A stretch of 64,000 nt of DNA, from positions 1,573,083 to 1,637,082 of the forward strand of contig NZ_QSNT01000001.1 in assembly GCF_009498525.1 (NCBI RefSeq). The letters are read 5' to 3'. The DNA is from Rhizobium sp. ICMP 5592 (lineage in GTDB: Bacteria; Pseudomonadota; Alphaproteobacteria; Rhizobiales; Rhizobiaceae). The translations under genes and the position numbers were made by a program. This document shows, one piece after another, positions 43,048-51,445 of the stretch. Within the stretch, counting starts at the first letter, position 1. Every line of letters starts with the position of its first letter. The notes below the pieces were generated by a model, which had not been told where the DNA came from, searched no databases, and saw nothing but the letters and a program-made list of their open reading frames with translations.

Positions 43048-43959
43048 TCAGGTGGCCTGACGCGCCTTGGAGGGGCGGGTGGCGGCGGCCTTTTCGACCA
43101 TGGCGGTGACTTCGGCGCGGCGGGCGCCGGACAGTGGCAGACGCGGCATACGGACGCGCTCAGACCCGCGGCCCATGATCTGCTCGGCAAGCTTGATCGA
43201 CTGCACGAGATCATGCTCGGCATCGAGATGCAGAAGCGGCATGAACCAGCGATAGATCTTGCGGGCTTCTTCCCAATCACCGCGTTCGGCGGCAGCGACG
43301 AGCTGCACGGATTCCTGCGGGAAAGCGCTCGTCAGGCCGGAAACCCAACCCTTGGCACCGAGCATCAAGCCTTCAAGCGCGACATCGTCGAGACCTGCGA
43401 AAATATCGAAGCGGTCGCCGAAAGCGTTGATGAGATCGGTGAAGCGGCGCGGATCAGGCGCGCTTTCCTTGACGGCCTTAATGTTCGGCACGTCAGCCAG
43501 CGCCTGCAACACGTCGGCACCGATATTGACGCGGTAGGCCGGCGGGTTGTTGTAGAGCATGATCGGCAGCGAGGTCGCTTCGGCAACCGCGCGGAAATGC
43601 GCGATCAGCTCCTCCGGCTTCGGCACATAGACCATTGCCGGCAGGAGCATCAGGCCATCGGCGCCGAGCTTCTCGGCATCGCGGGCATAAGCGACAGCGC
43701 GGCGCGTATCGAGTTCGGAGACACCGGTGACCACGGGAACGCGGCCGTTGACCACCTCGACGGCGGCCTTCAGGATCGTGCGCTTTTCCTCGGGGTCGAG
43801 CGAGTTGTTCTCGCCGCAGGTGCCCATAACGATCAGACCGTTGACGCCGTCATTGACCAGCGCGTCCTGAACGCCCTGCGTGGCCCCGAGATCCACGGAC
43901 AAATCTTCCTTGAACTGCGTCGTTACGGCGGGAAATACGCCCTTCCATCCAGTCGTCAT
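43048..43959 (-). CDS. DapA-superfamily aldolase/dehydratase (dihydrodipicolinate synthase-like)
   Basis: The 303-residue product has the N-acetylneuraminate lyase/DapA fold markers: GTCGENNS (46-53), the catalytic tyrosine Y136 in LYNNPP and the Schiff-base lysine K164 in IKAVKES. GTCGE instead of GTTGE, and divergence from a GntR regulator rather than housekeeping context, argue against lysine biosynthesis. The C-terminal stretch IYRWFMPLLHLDAEHDLVQSIKL and IMGRGSE resembles pyrroline-4-hydroxy-2-carboxylate deaminases of rhizobial hydroxyproline clusters, as far as I can recall (moderate confidence). The ATG at 43959 follows AGAGGA; a longer frame to 44079 would cross the regulatory region. 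Confidence 0.85.
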   Translation of the reverse strand: MTTGWKGVFPAVTTQFKEDLSVDLGATQGVQDALVNDGVNGLIVMGTCGENNSLDPEEKRTILKAAVEVVNGRVPVVTGVSELDTRRAVAYARDAEKLGADGLMLLPAMVYVPKPEELIAHFRAVAEATSLPIMLYNNPPAYRVNIGADVLQALADVPNIKAVKESAPDPRRFTDLINAFGDRFDIFAGLDDVALEGLMLGAKGWVSGLTSAFPQESVQLVAAAERGDWEEARKIYRWFMPLLHLDAEHDLVQSIKLAEQIMGRGSERVRMPRLPLSGARRAEVTAMVEKAAATRPSKARQAT

Positions 43960-43989
43960 CGCTTGATCCTCTTTGAAAGCTGACGGCGT

Positions 43990-44008
43990 TATATACAAAC
44001 TGTCGACA
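43990..44008. promoter_or_regulatory. Candidate operator between DapA-like and GntR genes
   Basis: TATATA and a perfect 8-base palindrome TGTCGACA (44001-44008) sit 32-50 bases upstream of the DapA-like start, in the divergent region shared with the GntR gene. The position suits autoregulation and control of both genes, but no family consensus is claimed. Confidence 0.35.
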
Positions 44009-44109
44009 AAGCTCAAGAAGCGAGCTAGAAAAGTTTCGGGAAGGGCGGGCGGTCTTGCGGAGCCCTGCCAAAACGACATACGAAGATGCGGGTCGCGAGG
44101 GACAAGCGA

Positions 44110-44814
44110 ATGCAGAACGATGCGGAAAATGTGCGCGTGCGCGGTTCAGGCACGCAAAGCGTCTACGCCGCGCTGCGCCGGGAAATCCTGTCGATGGCGC
44201 TCGAGCCCGGCAGCCCGCTTGACGAGGTGCGGCTGTCTGAGCGCTTCAAGATGTCGAGAACGCCGATCCGCGAAGCGCTACTCCGGCTTGTCGGTGAGGG
44301 GCTGGTCACGACCCTGCCGAACAGAAACACGATCGTGGCGACGATCGATTTCGCCAGCCTGCCCACCTATTTCGAGGCCTTAACGCTGATGTATCGCGTC
44401 ACCACGCGGGGCGCGGCCGAACGGCGGGATGCCGGGATCATGAAGACCATCCGCGCCCGTCAGCAGGATTTCGCCGACGCCGTCCTTGCCCGCGATGCCT
44501 ATGCGATGATCGAGGCAAACCGCGAGTTTCATGTCGCGATCGCCGAGCTTGCCGGCAATGCCTATTACACCACCTTTTTCGCCCGTCTCCTCGACGAAGG
44601 CCGGCGCATTCTTCGCCTCTATTATTCGACATTCGATGACCGCCTGCCGCGCCAATATGTCGATGAGCATGAGGAGATGATCGCTGCGATCGAAGCGGGC
44701 GATGTTGAGCGCGCCGACCGGTTGGCGATCGATCACGCCGCGCAGATCGTCCGGCAGATCCAGGACTATGTCGCCCGCAACCTGGACCGTCCGGTGGCAA
44801 TCCCGTTGTCCTGA
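44110..44814 (+). CDS. GntR-family regulator with FCD domain
   Basis: The 234-residue product has an N-terminal winged helix (SVYAALRREILSMALEPGSP, LSERFKMSRTPIREALLRLV). An all-helical FCD effector domain (~85-220) follows, with the metal-binding pattern D/E...H in REFHVAIAELAGN and DEHEEMIAAIEAGD. ATG at 44110 is preceded by GAGGGACA; an in-frame ATG at 44086 is weaker. It is divergent from the DapA-like gene and followed by the M24 peptidase gene on the same strand. It probably controls both and senses a carboxylated intermediate (inference). Confidence 0.9.
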   Translation: MQNDAENVRVRGSGTQSVYAALRREILSMALEPGSPLDEVRLSERFKMSRTPIREALLRLVGEGLVTTLPNRNTIVATIDFASLPTYFEALTLMYRVTTRGAAERRDAGIMKTIRARQQDFADAVLARDAYAMIEANREFHVAIAELAGNAYYTTFFARLLDEGRRILRLYYSTFDDRLPRQYVDEHEEMIAAIEAGDVERADRLAIDHAAQIVRQIQDYVARNLDRPVAIPLS

Positions 44815-44874
44815 AACCTCGCGCCGAAAACAGTTTTATCTTCGCCTCTCGATCGAATGGATTGGAAAAACAGC

Positions 44875-46020
44875 ATGTCCTGGCAGCATCCCATACCCCG
44901 CATAACTCAGGACGAGAGACAGCTTCGCCTCTTGAAGCTCCGCCAGTCCATCGAGGCCGAGGGCTTGGCCGGCATGCTGCTCGGGCCAACCGAGAGCCTG
45001 CGCTACTTTACGGGGCTGGTCTGGCATCTGAGCGAACGGTTTCTCGGCGCGCTTGTGACCCCGACGGAGCTTTACTACATCGTTCCAGGCTTTGAGCGCA
45101 GCCGCGTCGAGACACTCCCGCATCTGCCCGGAGAGATCCTGGTCTGGCAGGAAGAGGAAAGCAGCATTGCCCTGATCTCCAGCCTTGTCGGCGGCTTCGG
45201 CAAGCTGGCTCTCGACGATGATCTGCCGCTTTTCTTTTACCACGCGCTGGCCGCCGAAATTGGCGTCGAGAGGCTGACGGATGGCGGGCGGCTGACCCGT
45301 AATCTGCGCCGCATCAAATCGCCGGCGGAAATCGCGCTCATTCAATATGCGATGGATCTGACGCTCGATGTTCACAAGCAGACGCATGCGCTTCTGAAGC
45401 CCGGGATCAAGGCATCCGAGGTGGTGGATTTCATCGACCGTCGACATCGCAATGCCGGTGCCGATGGCGGCTCGACCTTCTGCATCGTCTCTTTCGGCAC
45501 GGCGACCTCACTTCCGCATGGGGCGGATGGCGACCAGACCCTTGCCGATGGCGACGTCATTCTGGTCGACACCGGTTGCCGGCTTGACGGCTATCATTCG
45601 GATATCACCCGAACCTACACCCTGGAGAGCGGCCACAAGGAATTCGAACAGGCTTGGGCGATCGAGCGCGAGGCGCAACAGGCCGTCTTCGACGCGGCCC
45701 AGTTAGGAATTGCGTGTTCTAGTCTCGATGACGCGGCACGCGCGGTGCTTGCGAAGCATTCGCTCGGCCCGGACTATCACTTGCCCGGTTTGCCGCACCG
45801 CGCCGGCCATGGGCTCGGCCTCGAAATCCACGAAGAGCCCTATATCGTCCGTGGCAACGGGACAGCGCTTGCCGCCGGCATGTGTTTCTCCAACGAGCCG
45901 ATGATCGTCTTTCCGGAAAAATTCGGCATCCGTCTGGAGGACCATATCTACATGACGGAAGCTGGACCGCGCTGGTTCACCACGCCGGCAAAAGGCCCGA
46001 CCGAGCCCTTCGCCGATTGA
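44875..46020 (+). CDS. M24-family metallopeptidase (Xaa-Pro aminopeptidase/dipeptidase-like)
   Basis: The 381-residue product has an N-terminal creatinase-type domain (~10-145) and a C-terminal pita-bread domain. All five metal ligands are visible: D232 and D243 in VDTGCRLDGYHSDITRTY, H312 in HRAGHGLGLEIHEEP, E341 in SNEPMI and E355 in RLEDHIY. Such enzymes cleave Xaa-Pro or Pro-containing dipeptides. ATG at 44875 has GGAA upstream; an in-frame ATG at 44857 is possible. Next to a possible hydroxyproline-pathway DapA-like gene this could feed proline or hydroxyproline peptides into catabolism (inference). It converges on the CUT1 transporter operon. Confidence 0.9.
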   Translation: MSWQHPIPRITQDERQLRLLKLRQSIEAEGLAGMLLGPTESLRYFTGLVWHLSERFLGALVTPTELYYIVPGFERSRVETLPHLPGEILVWQEEESSIALISSLVGGFGKLALDDDLPLFFYHALAAEIGVERLTDGGRLTRNLRRIKSPAEIALIQYAMDLTLDVHKQTHALLKPGIKASEVVDFIDRRHRNAGADGGSTFCIVSFGTATSLPHGADGDQTLADGDVILVDTGCRLDGYHSDITRTYTLESGHKEFEQAWAIEREAQQAVFDAAQLGIACSSLDDAARAVLAKHSLGPDYHLPGLPHRAGHGLGLEIHEEPYIVRGNGTALAAGMCFSNEPMIVFPEKFGIRLEDHIYMTEAGPRWFTTPAKGPTEPFAD

Positions 46021-46064
46021 GGAAAACCGTCATTGCGGGCGTGCTGAGCAAGGCAACCCCTAGC

Positions 46065-47123
46065 TCACGCTGCCCGTTTGCCGTCTTCATCGAACACATG
46101 CAGATGCTGCGCCGGGAACGATACGTTCACCTGCGGACCTGCACCCAGCGCCTCGCGGTTGAGCGTGAACACCTTGAATGGCAGGCCGTGCAGCGACAGG
46201 TGAAGGATGATGCCAAAGCCGGTCGGCTCAATCAGCTCGACATCGGCGCTGAGATCGGCGGCATCCGCTGACAGAACCACATGCTCGGGTCGAATTCCGA
46301 CGGTTGCGTTGGCGCCGACGGGCAGATTCAGGGAGGCCGGCAACGGAACGATAGTTCCGTCCTTCAACTTCATGCCGTCGGTCTCATAGGTCGCGTCGAG
46401 GAAATTCATCCCCGGCGAGCCGATGAAGCCGGCGACGAAGAGATTGGCAGGGCGGTCGTAAAGTTCGAGTGGACTGCCGACCTGCTGCACCACCCCGCCA
46501 TGCATGGCGACGATCCGGTCCGCCAGCGTCATCGCCTCGATCTGATCGTGAGTCACGTAGATCGAGGTCGCTTTCAGGTCGCCATGCAATTTCTTGATTT
46601 CGGCGCGCATCTGCTCACGCAGGCGTGCATCGAGGTTCGACAGCGGCTCGTCGAAAAGGAAGGCCTTCGGTTGGCGCACGATGGCGCGGCCCATGGCGAC
46701 ACGCTGACGCTGGCCGCCCGAAAGCGCCTTAGGGCGGCGCTCGAGCAGTGGGTCGAGGCCGAGCTTCGATGCGGCGGCGGCGACGGTACTCGCAATCTTG
46801 TCCTTCGCGGTCTTCCGGAGCTTGAGACTGTAGCTCATATTGCCGGCGACGTTCATGTGCGGATAGAGCGCATAGGATTGGAACACCATGGCGATGTCAC
46901 GGTCCTTCGGATGCAGCTCGTTGACGCGGTTGCCGGCAATGCGAACCTCGCCGCCGCTGATGTCCTCAAGACCGGCAATCATCCGGAGCAGCGTGGACTT
47001 GCCGCAGCCCGACGGCCCGACGAGAACGACGAATTCGCCATCCTTGATCTGGAGATCGATGTCGTGCAGCACCTGCACATGGCCGTAGGCCTTCTTGACG
47101 TTCTGAATATCGATCGATGCCAT
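46065..47123 (-). CDS. CUT1-type sugar ABC transporter ATPase (UgpC/MalK-like)
   Basis: The 352-residue product has Walker A GPSGCGKST, Q loop VFQSYALYPHM, signature LSGGQRQRVAMGRAI, Walker B FLFDEPLSNLDARLR and switch histidine VTHDQIEAM. A C-terminal OB-fold domain (~240-350) follows with VGIRPEHVVL. This is the MalK/UgpC layout of carbohydrate importers. It is the last gene of the operon that starts at 52152. Confidence 0.92.
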   Translation of the reverse strand: MASIDIQNVKKAYGHVQVLHDIDLQIKDGEFVVLVGPSGCGKSTLLRMIAGLEDISGGEVRIAGNRVNELHPKDRDIAMVFQSYALYPHMNVAGNMSYSLKLRKTAKDKIASTVAAAASKLGLDPLLERRPKALSGGQRQRVAMGRAIVRQPKAFLFDEPLSNLDARLREQMRAEIKKLHGDLKATSIYVTHDQIEAMTLADRIVAMHGGVVQQVGSPLELYDRPANLFVAGFIGSPGMNFLDATYETDGMKLKDGTIVPLPASLNLPVGANATVGIRPEHVVLSADAADLSADVELIEPTGFGIILHLSLHGLPFKVFTLNREALGAGPQVNVSFPAQHLHVFDEDGKRAA

Positions 47124-47127
47124 TTGA

Positions 47128-47958
47128 CTAACCCTTGACCGCGCCGGCCGTCAGGCCCTGCACAAGATAACGCTGGATAAGCAGGAAGAAGAGGCAGGCT
47201 GGAATGAGCGCCATGACGCCCGCCGCCATCATCTGCCCGAAATCCACGGAGAATTTCGAAACGAAGGTGAGAAGCCCGACGGGAAAGGTCGCGGCCTGAT
47301 TGCCGTTGATGAGCATCAGGGCGAACAGCAGCTCGCTCCACGCGGCCGTGAAGACGAAACCGAGCGTCGCGGCAATGCCGGGCAGCGTCAGCGGCAGGAT
47401 GATCTGCCGGAACGCCGTGAACTGCGTCGCGCCGTCGATCATCGCCGCCTCTTCCAGGTCCTTCGGAATGCCGTCGAAAAAGGACTGCATCAGAAAGGTT
47501 GCGAAGGGCACGTTGAAGGCCGTGTAGACGATGACGAGGCCGGTCAGGCTGTTGGTCAGATGTAGTGGCGTCAGGATCTTGAAGATTGGTGCCACCAGCA
47601 TCACCAGCGGGAACATCTGCGTCAGCAGCATCAAGGCCACGATCCAGTATTTGGCGCGGAAGTTGAAGCGCGAGAGGGCGTAGCCGGACAGCGATGCGCA
47701 GATGGTCACCGCGATCGCAGTCGATCCGGAGACGATCAGGCTGTTCTTGAAGAATGTCGGAAAGTCGCTGTGTTGCAGCACGAAAGCGTAATGCTCCCAT
47801 GTCGTGCGCGACGGCCACATGCGGACACCTTCGGTATAGAGCAAGTCGTTCGGCGTCAGCGAGACCTTCAGTAGCCAGAAAAGCGGGAAGAGCGCGAAGA
47901 CGACATAGCAGAGAATCGCCAGGCGATGGGCGATGATGGGGAGGATGGATCGTCTCAT
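47128..47958 (-). CDS. CUT1-type ABC transporter permease (MalG-like)
   Basis: The 276-residue product has six hydrophobic segments and the MalG-type EAA loop DLEEAAMIDGATQFTAFRQIILPLTLPGI. The N-terminal ALFPLFWLLKVSLTPND is typical of this permease class. It pairs with the permease encoded immediately upstream, 3 bases away. Confidence 0.92.
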   Translation of the reverse strand: MRRSILPIIAHRLAILCYVVFALFPLFWLLKVSLTPNDLLYTEGVRMWPSRTTWEHYAFVLQHSDFPTFFKNSLIVSGSTAIAVTICASLSGYALSRFNFRAKYWIVALMLLTQMFPLVMLVAPIFKILTPLHLTNSLTGLVIVYTAFNVPFATFLMQSFFDGIPKDLEEAAMIDGATQFTAFRQIILPLTLPGIAATLGFVFTAAWSELLFALMLINGNQAATFPVGLLTFVSKFSVDFGQMMAAGVMALIPACLFFLLIQRYLVQGLTAGAVKG

Positions 47959-47961
47959 GGC

Positions 47962-48888
47962 TCAATCCTTGTTCAGCAGGGTCTGCCGCAGCAGGATGAT
48001 CAGCATGGAATAGGCGAGCAGCAGAACAAGCAGCACCAGCGCGATGGCCGAGGCATAGCCGAAATCCAGTCGCTTGAAGGCCTGGGTGAAGATGTAGCTC
48101 GCAACGATCTGCGTACGATCGGCCGGTCCGCCCCCGGTCATGACGACGATCAGATCGGCGAAGTTCGAGACCCAGACCGTGCGCAGCAAGACCGTTATGG
48201 CGATGGTCGGGGCAAGGAAGGGAAGTGTGATCGAACCGAAACGCTGGAACCAGCCGGCGCCATCAATGGAGGCCGCCTCATAGAGATCGCGCGGGATCGC
48301 CTGGAGGGCGGCCAGCAGCGTGATCGCAAAGAAGGGAATGCCCCACCAGACATTGGCGACGATCGGTCCCCACATCGCATATTGCGGATCGGAGAGAATG
48401 TTGCGCGGCTCGCTCATCAGGCCGAGATCGAAGAGCCAATGAGGGATCGGCCCGATCACCGGATTGAACAGCCACGCCCAGTTGAGGCCGGCCAGGAAAG
48501 ATGGAACTGCCCAGGGCAGAAACACCAAAGCTTGTACCAGTGCCCGGCCGAAAAACGGCTTGTCCAGCAAAAGGGCCAGGATCAGTCCAAAGATGAATTG
48601 CAGTAGAACCGAGGCGCCGGTCCACCAGAGCGTATTCTTCAGCGCGCCATAGAAGGCGGCGTCTTTCGAGAGATCACGGAAATGCTCCAGGCCGATAAAG
48701 CCACCGGAAAAGGGGTTGAGCAGCTGGATATCGCGAAACGCATAGGAAATGCCGATCGTCAGCGGCACCAGCATGACGGCGATAATGAGGATGAGGGCAG
48801 GGGCGCTGTAAAGATAAGGCTCCACGGCATCGGCAAGACGCTTCAGCCACGGCCTGCGGTCGCGACGCCTGTCGGCGGTCATGGTCAT
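47962..48888 (-). CDS. CUT1-type ABC transporter permease (MalF-like)
   Basis: The 308-residue product has six or more membrane segments and the EAA loop DLYEAASIDGAGWFQRFGSITLPFLAPTI. The basic N-terminus (RRRDRRPWLKRL) and ALILIIAVMLVPLTIGISYAF as first segment are typical of UgpA/MalF proteins. The substrate class is sugars or glycerol-phosphate-like compounds by family. Confidence 0.92.
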   Translation of the reverse strand: MTMTADRRRDRRPWLKRLADAVEPYLYSAPALILIIAVMLVPLTIGISYAFRDIQLLNPFSGGFIGLEHFRDLSKDAAFYGALKNTLWWTGASVLLQFIFGLILALLLDKPFFGRALVQALVFLPWAVPSFLAGLNWAWLFNPVIGPIPHWLFDLGLMSEPRNILSDPQYAMWGPIVANVWWGIPFFAITLLAALQAIPRDLYEAASIDGAGWFQRFGSITLPFLAPTIAITVLLRTVWVSNFADLIVVMTGGGPADRTQIVASYIFTQAFKRLDFGYASAIALVLLVLLLAYSMLIILLRQTLLNKD

Positions 48889-48942
48889 AAATCAGTTCCC
48901 ATTCGCGGCGTTCGGGCGCCGTCTGTGTCGTGTGCAAAAGAA

Positions 48943-48966
48943 CGGCGGCGGATTGCTCCGCCGCCG
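48943..48966 (-). terminator. Hairpin after CUT1 binding-protein gene
   Basis: CGGCGGCGGA and TCCGCCGCCG pair perfectly around TTGC, 8 bases beyond the binding-protein stop. On the minus strand the stem is followed by TTCTTTTG, so it could act as a partial intrinsic terminator between binding protein and permeases. Confidence 0.65.
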
Positions 48967-48974
48967 GGATGGTC

Positions 48975-50234
48975 TTACTTCTTGGCGAGGAACTTCTGCT
49001 GCGCCTTGGTCAGGTAGTCAGCCCACTGGTCGGCCAGATCCTTCGCCGAGATATCGCCGATCAGCGCCTGCTGCGAGGTCTTGATGGCAAGCGAATCCTT
49101 GAAGAAGGCGAATTCCTCGAGATAGGTCGGCATCACGGTCGGCACCGTGTTCTTATCGGCCAGCTCCTCGAACCAGCCCTTGAACTGGTCTGTCGCATAG
49201 AAGGGATCCTTCTCAGCCGAGGTATAGGCCGGCAGGGCGCCGATCTTCTTGTTCCATTCGAGGTTGCCCTCCTTGCCTTCGAGGGTCGCGATCAGCTTCC
49301 AGGAAAGATCCTTGTTCTGACTGGTCGAGAACATCGACCAACCGGCATAACCGATGGTTGGGAAGGACTTGCCGTCCGGCCCCTTCGGGAGCGGCATGAC
49401 GCCGAAATCGTCCTTGCTCATGCGCTCGGCAATCGCAATCAGGGCATCCGGGTCCTGGTCGAGGAAGGCGCAGGTGCCGGAATAGAAGCCCGCGACAACC
49501 TCGTTGAAGCCCCAGTTAACGCTATCCTTCGGCGCCAATCCCTTCTTGTAGAGATCGACCATCCATTCGATGCCCTTCGCCCAGCCGGCGCTGTTCATCG
49601 TGGAGGTGCCATCGGCGGTGAAATACTTGTTATCGCCGGCCATGGAAGCGGCGAAAATCATCCAGCCGTTCAGGCCGCCCGGGCCGCCGCGCATGCAGTA
49701 GCCGTATTTTCCGGGGAGCTTGGCGACCGCCTCCGAGGCCTTGACGAACTCGTCCATCGTCTTCGGTGGCGCGGCCACACCGGCCTGCTGCAGGAGCTTC
49801 TTGTTGTAGAACATGGCGCGAAGATAGAAGCCGTAAGGCAGCATATAGGCAGTGTTCTTCACGTCGCGGCCAAGCTCAAGGGCGCGCGGCGTCAGTTCTT
49901 TCGTGTTGTCCCACTTGGCGAGGTACGGCTCGAGGCTTTCGAGCATGCCGTTATTGCCGTAGAGCGACAGCCAGGTATCCGGCATTTCCATCACATCCGG
50001 CGTATCACCAGCCGAGACCATGGTCGCGAACTTCTGGAAGGCTTCGTTCCAGGGCAGCGAGATGATATCGACCTTCGTGCCCGGATTGGCCGCCTCGAAT
50101 TTTCCGACGATCGACTTTAGCGTCTCGGTGCGCTCAGGGCTGGTGATGACTTCGACGAGTTTGAGGGTCGTATCGGCAAAGGCCGTGCCGGCCATCATTG
50201 CGGTAAAGAGTGCTGCTGTTATCAGTCTTTTCAT
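48975..50234 (-). CDS. CUT1-type ABC transporter solute-binding protein
   Basis: The 419-residue product has a signal peptide (cut near GTAFA/DTTLK). The family 1 extracellular solute-binding fold follows: LKSIVGKFEAANPGTKVDIISLPWNEAFQKF (positions ~36-66), TPDVMEMPDTWLSLY, MLPYGFYLRAMFYNKKLLQQ. These are markers of sugar-binding proteins such as MalE/UgpB relatives. GGGGGAACTGAGC precedes the ATG at 50234; a longer frame reaches 50318 but overlaps the upstream enzyme gene end. The ligand is not predictable. It follows the PLP enzyme gene in the same operon. Confidence 0.9.
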   Translation of the reverse strand: MKRLITAALFTAMMAGTAFADTTLKLVEVITSPERTETLKSIVGKFEAANPGTKVDIISLPWNEAFQKFATMVSAGDTPDVMEMPDTWLSLYGNNGMLESLEPYLAKWDNTKELTPRALELGRDVKNTAYMLPYGFYLRAMFYNKKLLQQAGVAAPPKTMDEFVKASEAVAKLPGKYGYCMRGGPGGLNGWMIFAASMAGDNKYFTADGTSTMNSAGWAKGIEWMVDLYKKGLAPKDSVNWGFNEVVAGFYSGTCAFLDQDPDALIAIAERMSKDDFGVMPLPKGPDGKSFPTIGYAGWSMFSTSQNKDLSWKLIATLEGKEGNLEWNKKIGALPAYTSAEKDPFYATDQFKGWFEELADKNTVPTVMPTYLEEFAFFKDSLAIKTSQQALIGDISAKDLADQWADYLTKAQQKFLAKK

Positions 50235-50278
50235 GCTCAGTTCCCCCTTTTTAGGTTTTTCTCTTAAGGTTGCAGGCT

Positions 50279-51445
50279 TTACGAGGCAGCGGCGATCGCT
50301 TGCTCGATATCTCTCCACAGCGCCTCGGTTCCTTCGAGACCGACATGGAGACGGACGGACCTCGGGTTGATACCAAAGGTATGCGCTGAATTCGGTTGTG
50401 CCTTCTGCTGAAGCACGACTTCGCCCGGTACGATCAGGCTTTCATGCCCACCCCAGCTCACACCCAGTTTGAAGAGCTTGAGGTTATCGGCAAAGGCTCT
50501 GACATCGATGCCTTCGCGGAAGATGAAGGAGAAGAGGCCGGAGGTGCCGTTGAGGCCAGAGGGAAGACGGTTGGCGAGGCCCGGATGGCAGACCTGCTCG
50601 ACAGCACCGAGCTCCTGCAGCCGACGCGCGATCGTCAGGGCCGCAGTCTCATGCGCCTGCATGCGGATCGGCAGAGTGCGCAGGCCACGGATCAACAGCC
50701 AGGCATCGAAAGGCGACAGCTTGCCGCCGAGATAGGGGTAGGCTTCGGCCTTTAGCCGCGCGATCATTTCCTTCGAGCCGGCAACCACCCCGGCGACGAC
50801 ATCGCTATGGCCGCCCAGATATTTGGAGGCGGAGTGGATGACGAGATCGGCGCCGAGCGTCAGCGGCCGCTGGAAATAGGGGGTGGCCCAGCTATTGTCG
50901 ATCATCGAGACAACGCCATGCCGCTTGGCGAGTGCTGCGAGCGCGCCGACATCATGGGCTTCCATCACCCAGCTCGTCGGGCTTTCCATATAGAAGACCT
51001 TGGCGCCCGGAAGCGCCTTGGCGACGGCTTCCTCGTCGCGACCGTCCACATAGGTTACCTCGACTTTCATACGCTTCAGGATGGTGCCGAAGAGGCGGAA
51101 GGCGTCGGGATAGATGTGCTTGACTGCAACGATCCGGTCACCCGGTTCGACGAAGCTCAAGACCGCGGACGAAATCGCGGCCATGCCGCTCGCAAAGCCA
51201 AGCGCATCCTCGCCGCCTTCGAGCTTGGCCAGCATTTCCTCGAACATGCGTACAGTCGGGTTGAGACCGCGCGTATAGATCGGCCGCACCTTCTCGCCGC
51301 GATAACAGGAGATCATTTCGTCGTAGCTGGAAAAGGTGAAAAGCGATGTCTGGAAAATCGGCGGCACCACGGCCTCGGCGAAATTGCCGTCGTCATGGGC
51401 CGTAATCAGAGAAGCAAGTTCGAACGGCTCTAGCCCGTCAGTCAT
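50279..51445 (-). CDS. Cys/Met-metabolism PLP enzyme (cystathionine gamma-synthase/lyase-like)
   Basis: The 388-residue product is a trans-sulfuration family enzyme. It has PIYTRGLNPTVRMFEEMLAKLEGGE, SGMAAISSAVLSF, DNSWATPYFQRPL and the PLP lysine K208 in HSASKYLGGHSDVV. Family reactions are beta- or gamma-elimination or replacement on sulfur amino acids. Its start overlaps the regulator stop and it is followed by the sugar-type importer, so all six genes are likely co-expressed. Family members with this kind of context often act on unusual S- or O-linked amino acids, so the assignment of a specific reaction is open. Confidence 0.88.
   Translation of the reverse strand: MTDGLEPFELASLITAHDDGNFAEAVVPPIFQTSLFTFSSYDEMISCYRGEKVRPIYTRGLNPTVRMFEEMLAKLEGGEDALGFASGMAAISSAVLSFVEPGDRIVAVKHIYPDAFRLFGTILKRMKVEVTYVDGRDEEAVAKALPGAKVFYMESPTSWVMEAHDVGALAALAKRHGVVSMIDNSWATPYFQRPLTLGADLVIHSASKYLGGHSDVVAGVVAGSKEMIARLKAEAYPYLGGKLSPFDAWLLIRGLRTLPIRMQAHETAALTIARRLQELGAVEQVCHPGLANRLPSGLNGTSGLFSFIFREGIDVRAFADNLKLFKLGVSWGGHESLIVPGEVVLQQKAQPNSAHTFGINPRSVRLHVGLEGTEALWRDIEQAIAAAS

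Noticed and set aside
46021..46064. Possible terminator between the M24 peptidase and the CUT1 ATPase genes
   Set aside because: The GGGC...GAGC and GCTC...GCCC arms pair only with several mismatches, so no hairpin is claimed.
48930..50120. Plus-strand open frame of 396 codons
   Set aside because: It is antisense to the sugar-binding protein gene with its signal peptide and family pattern.
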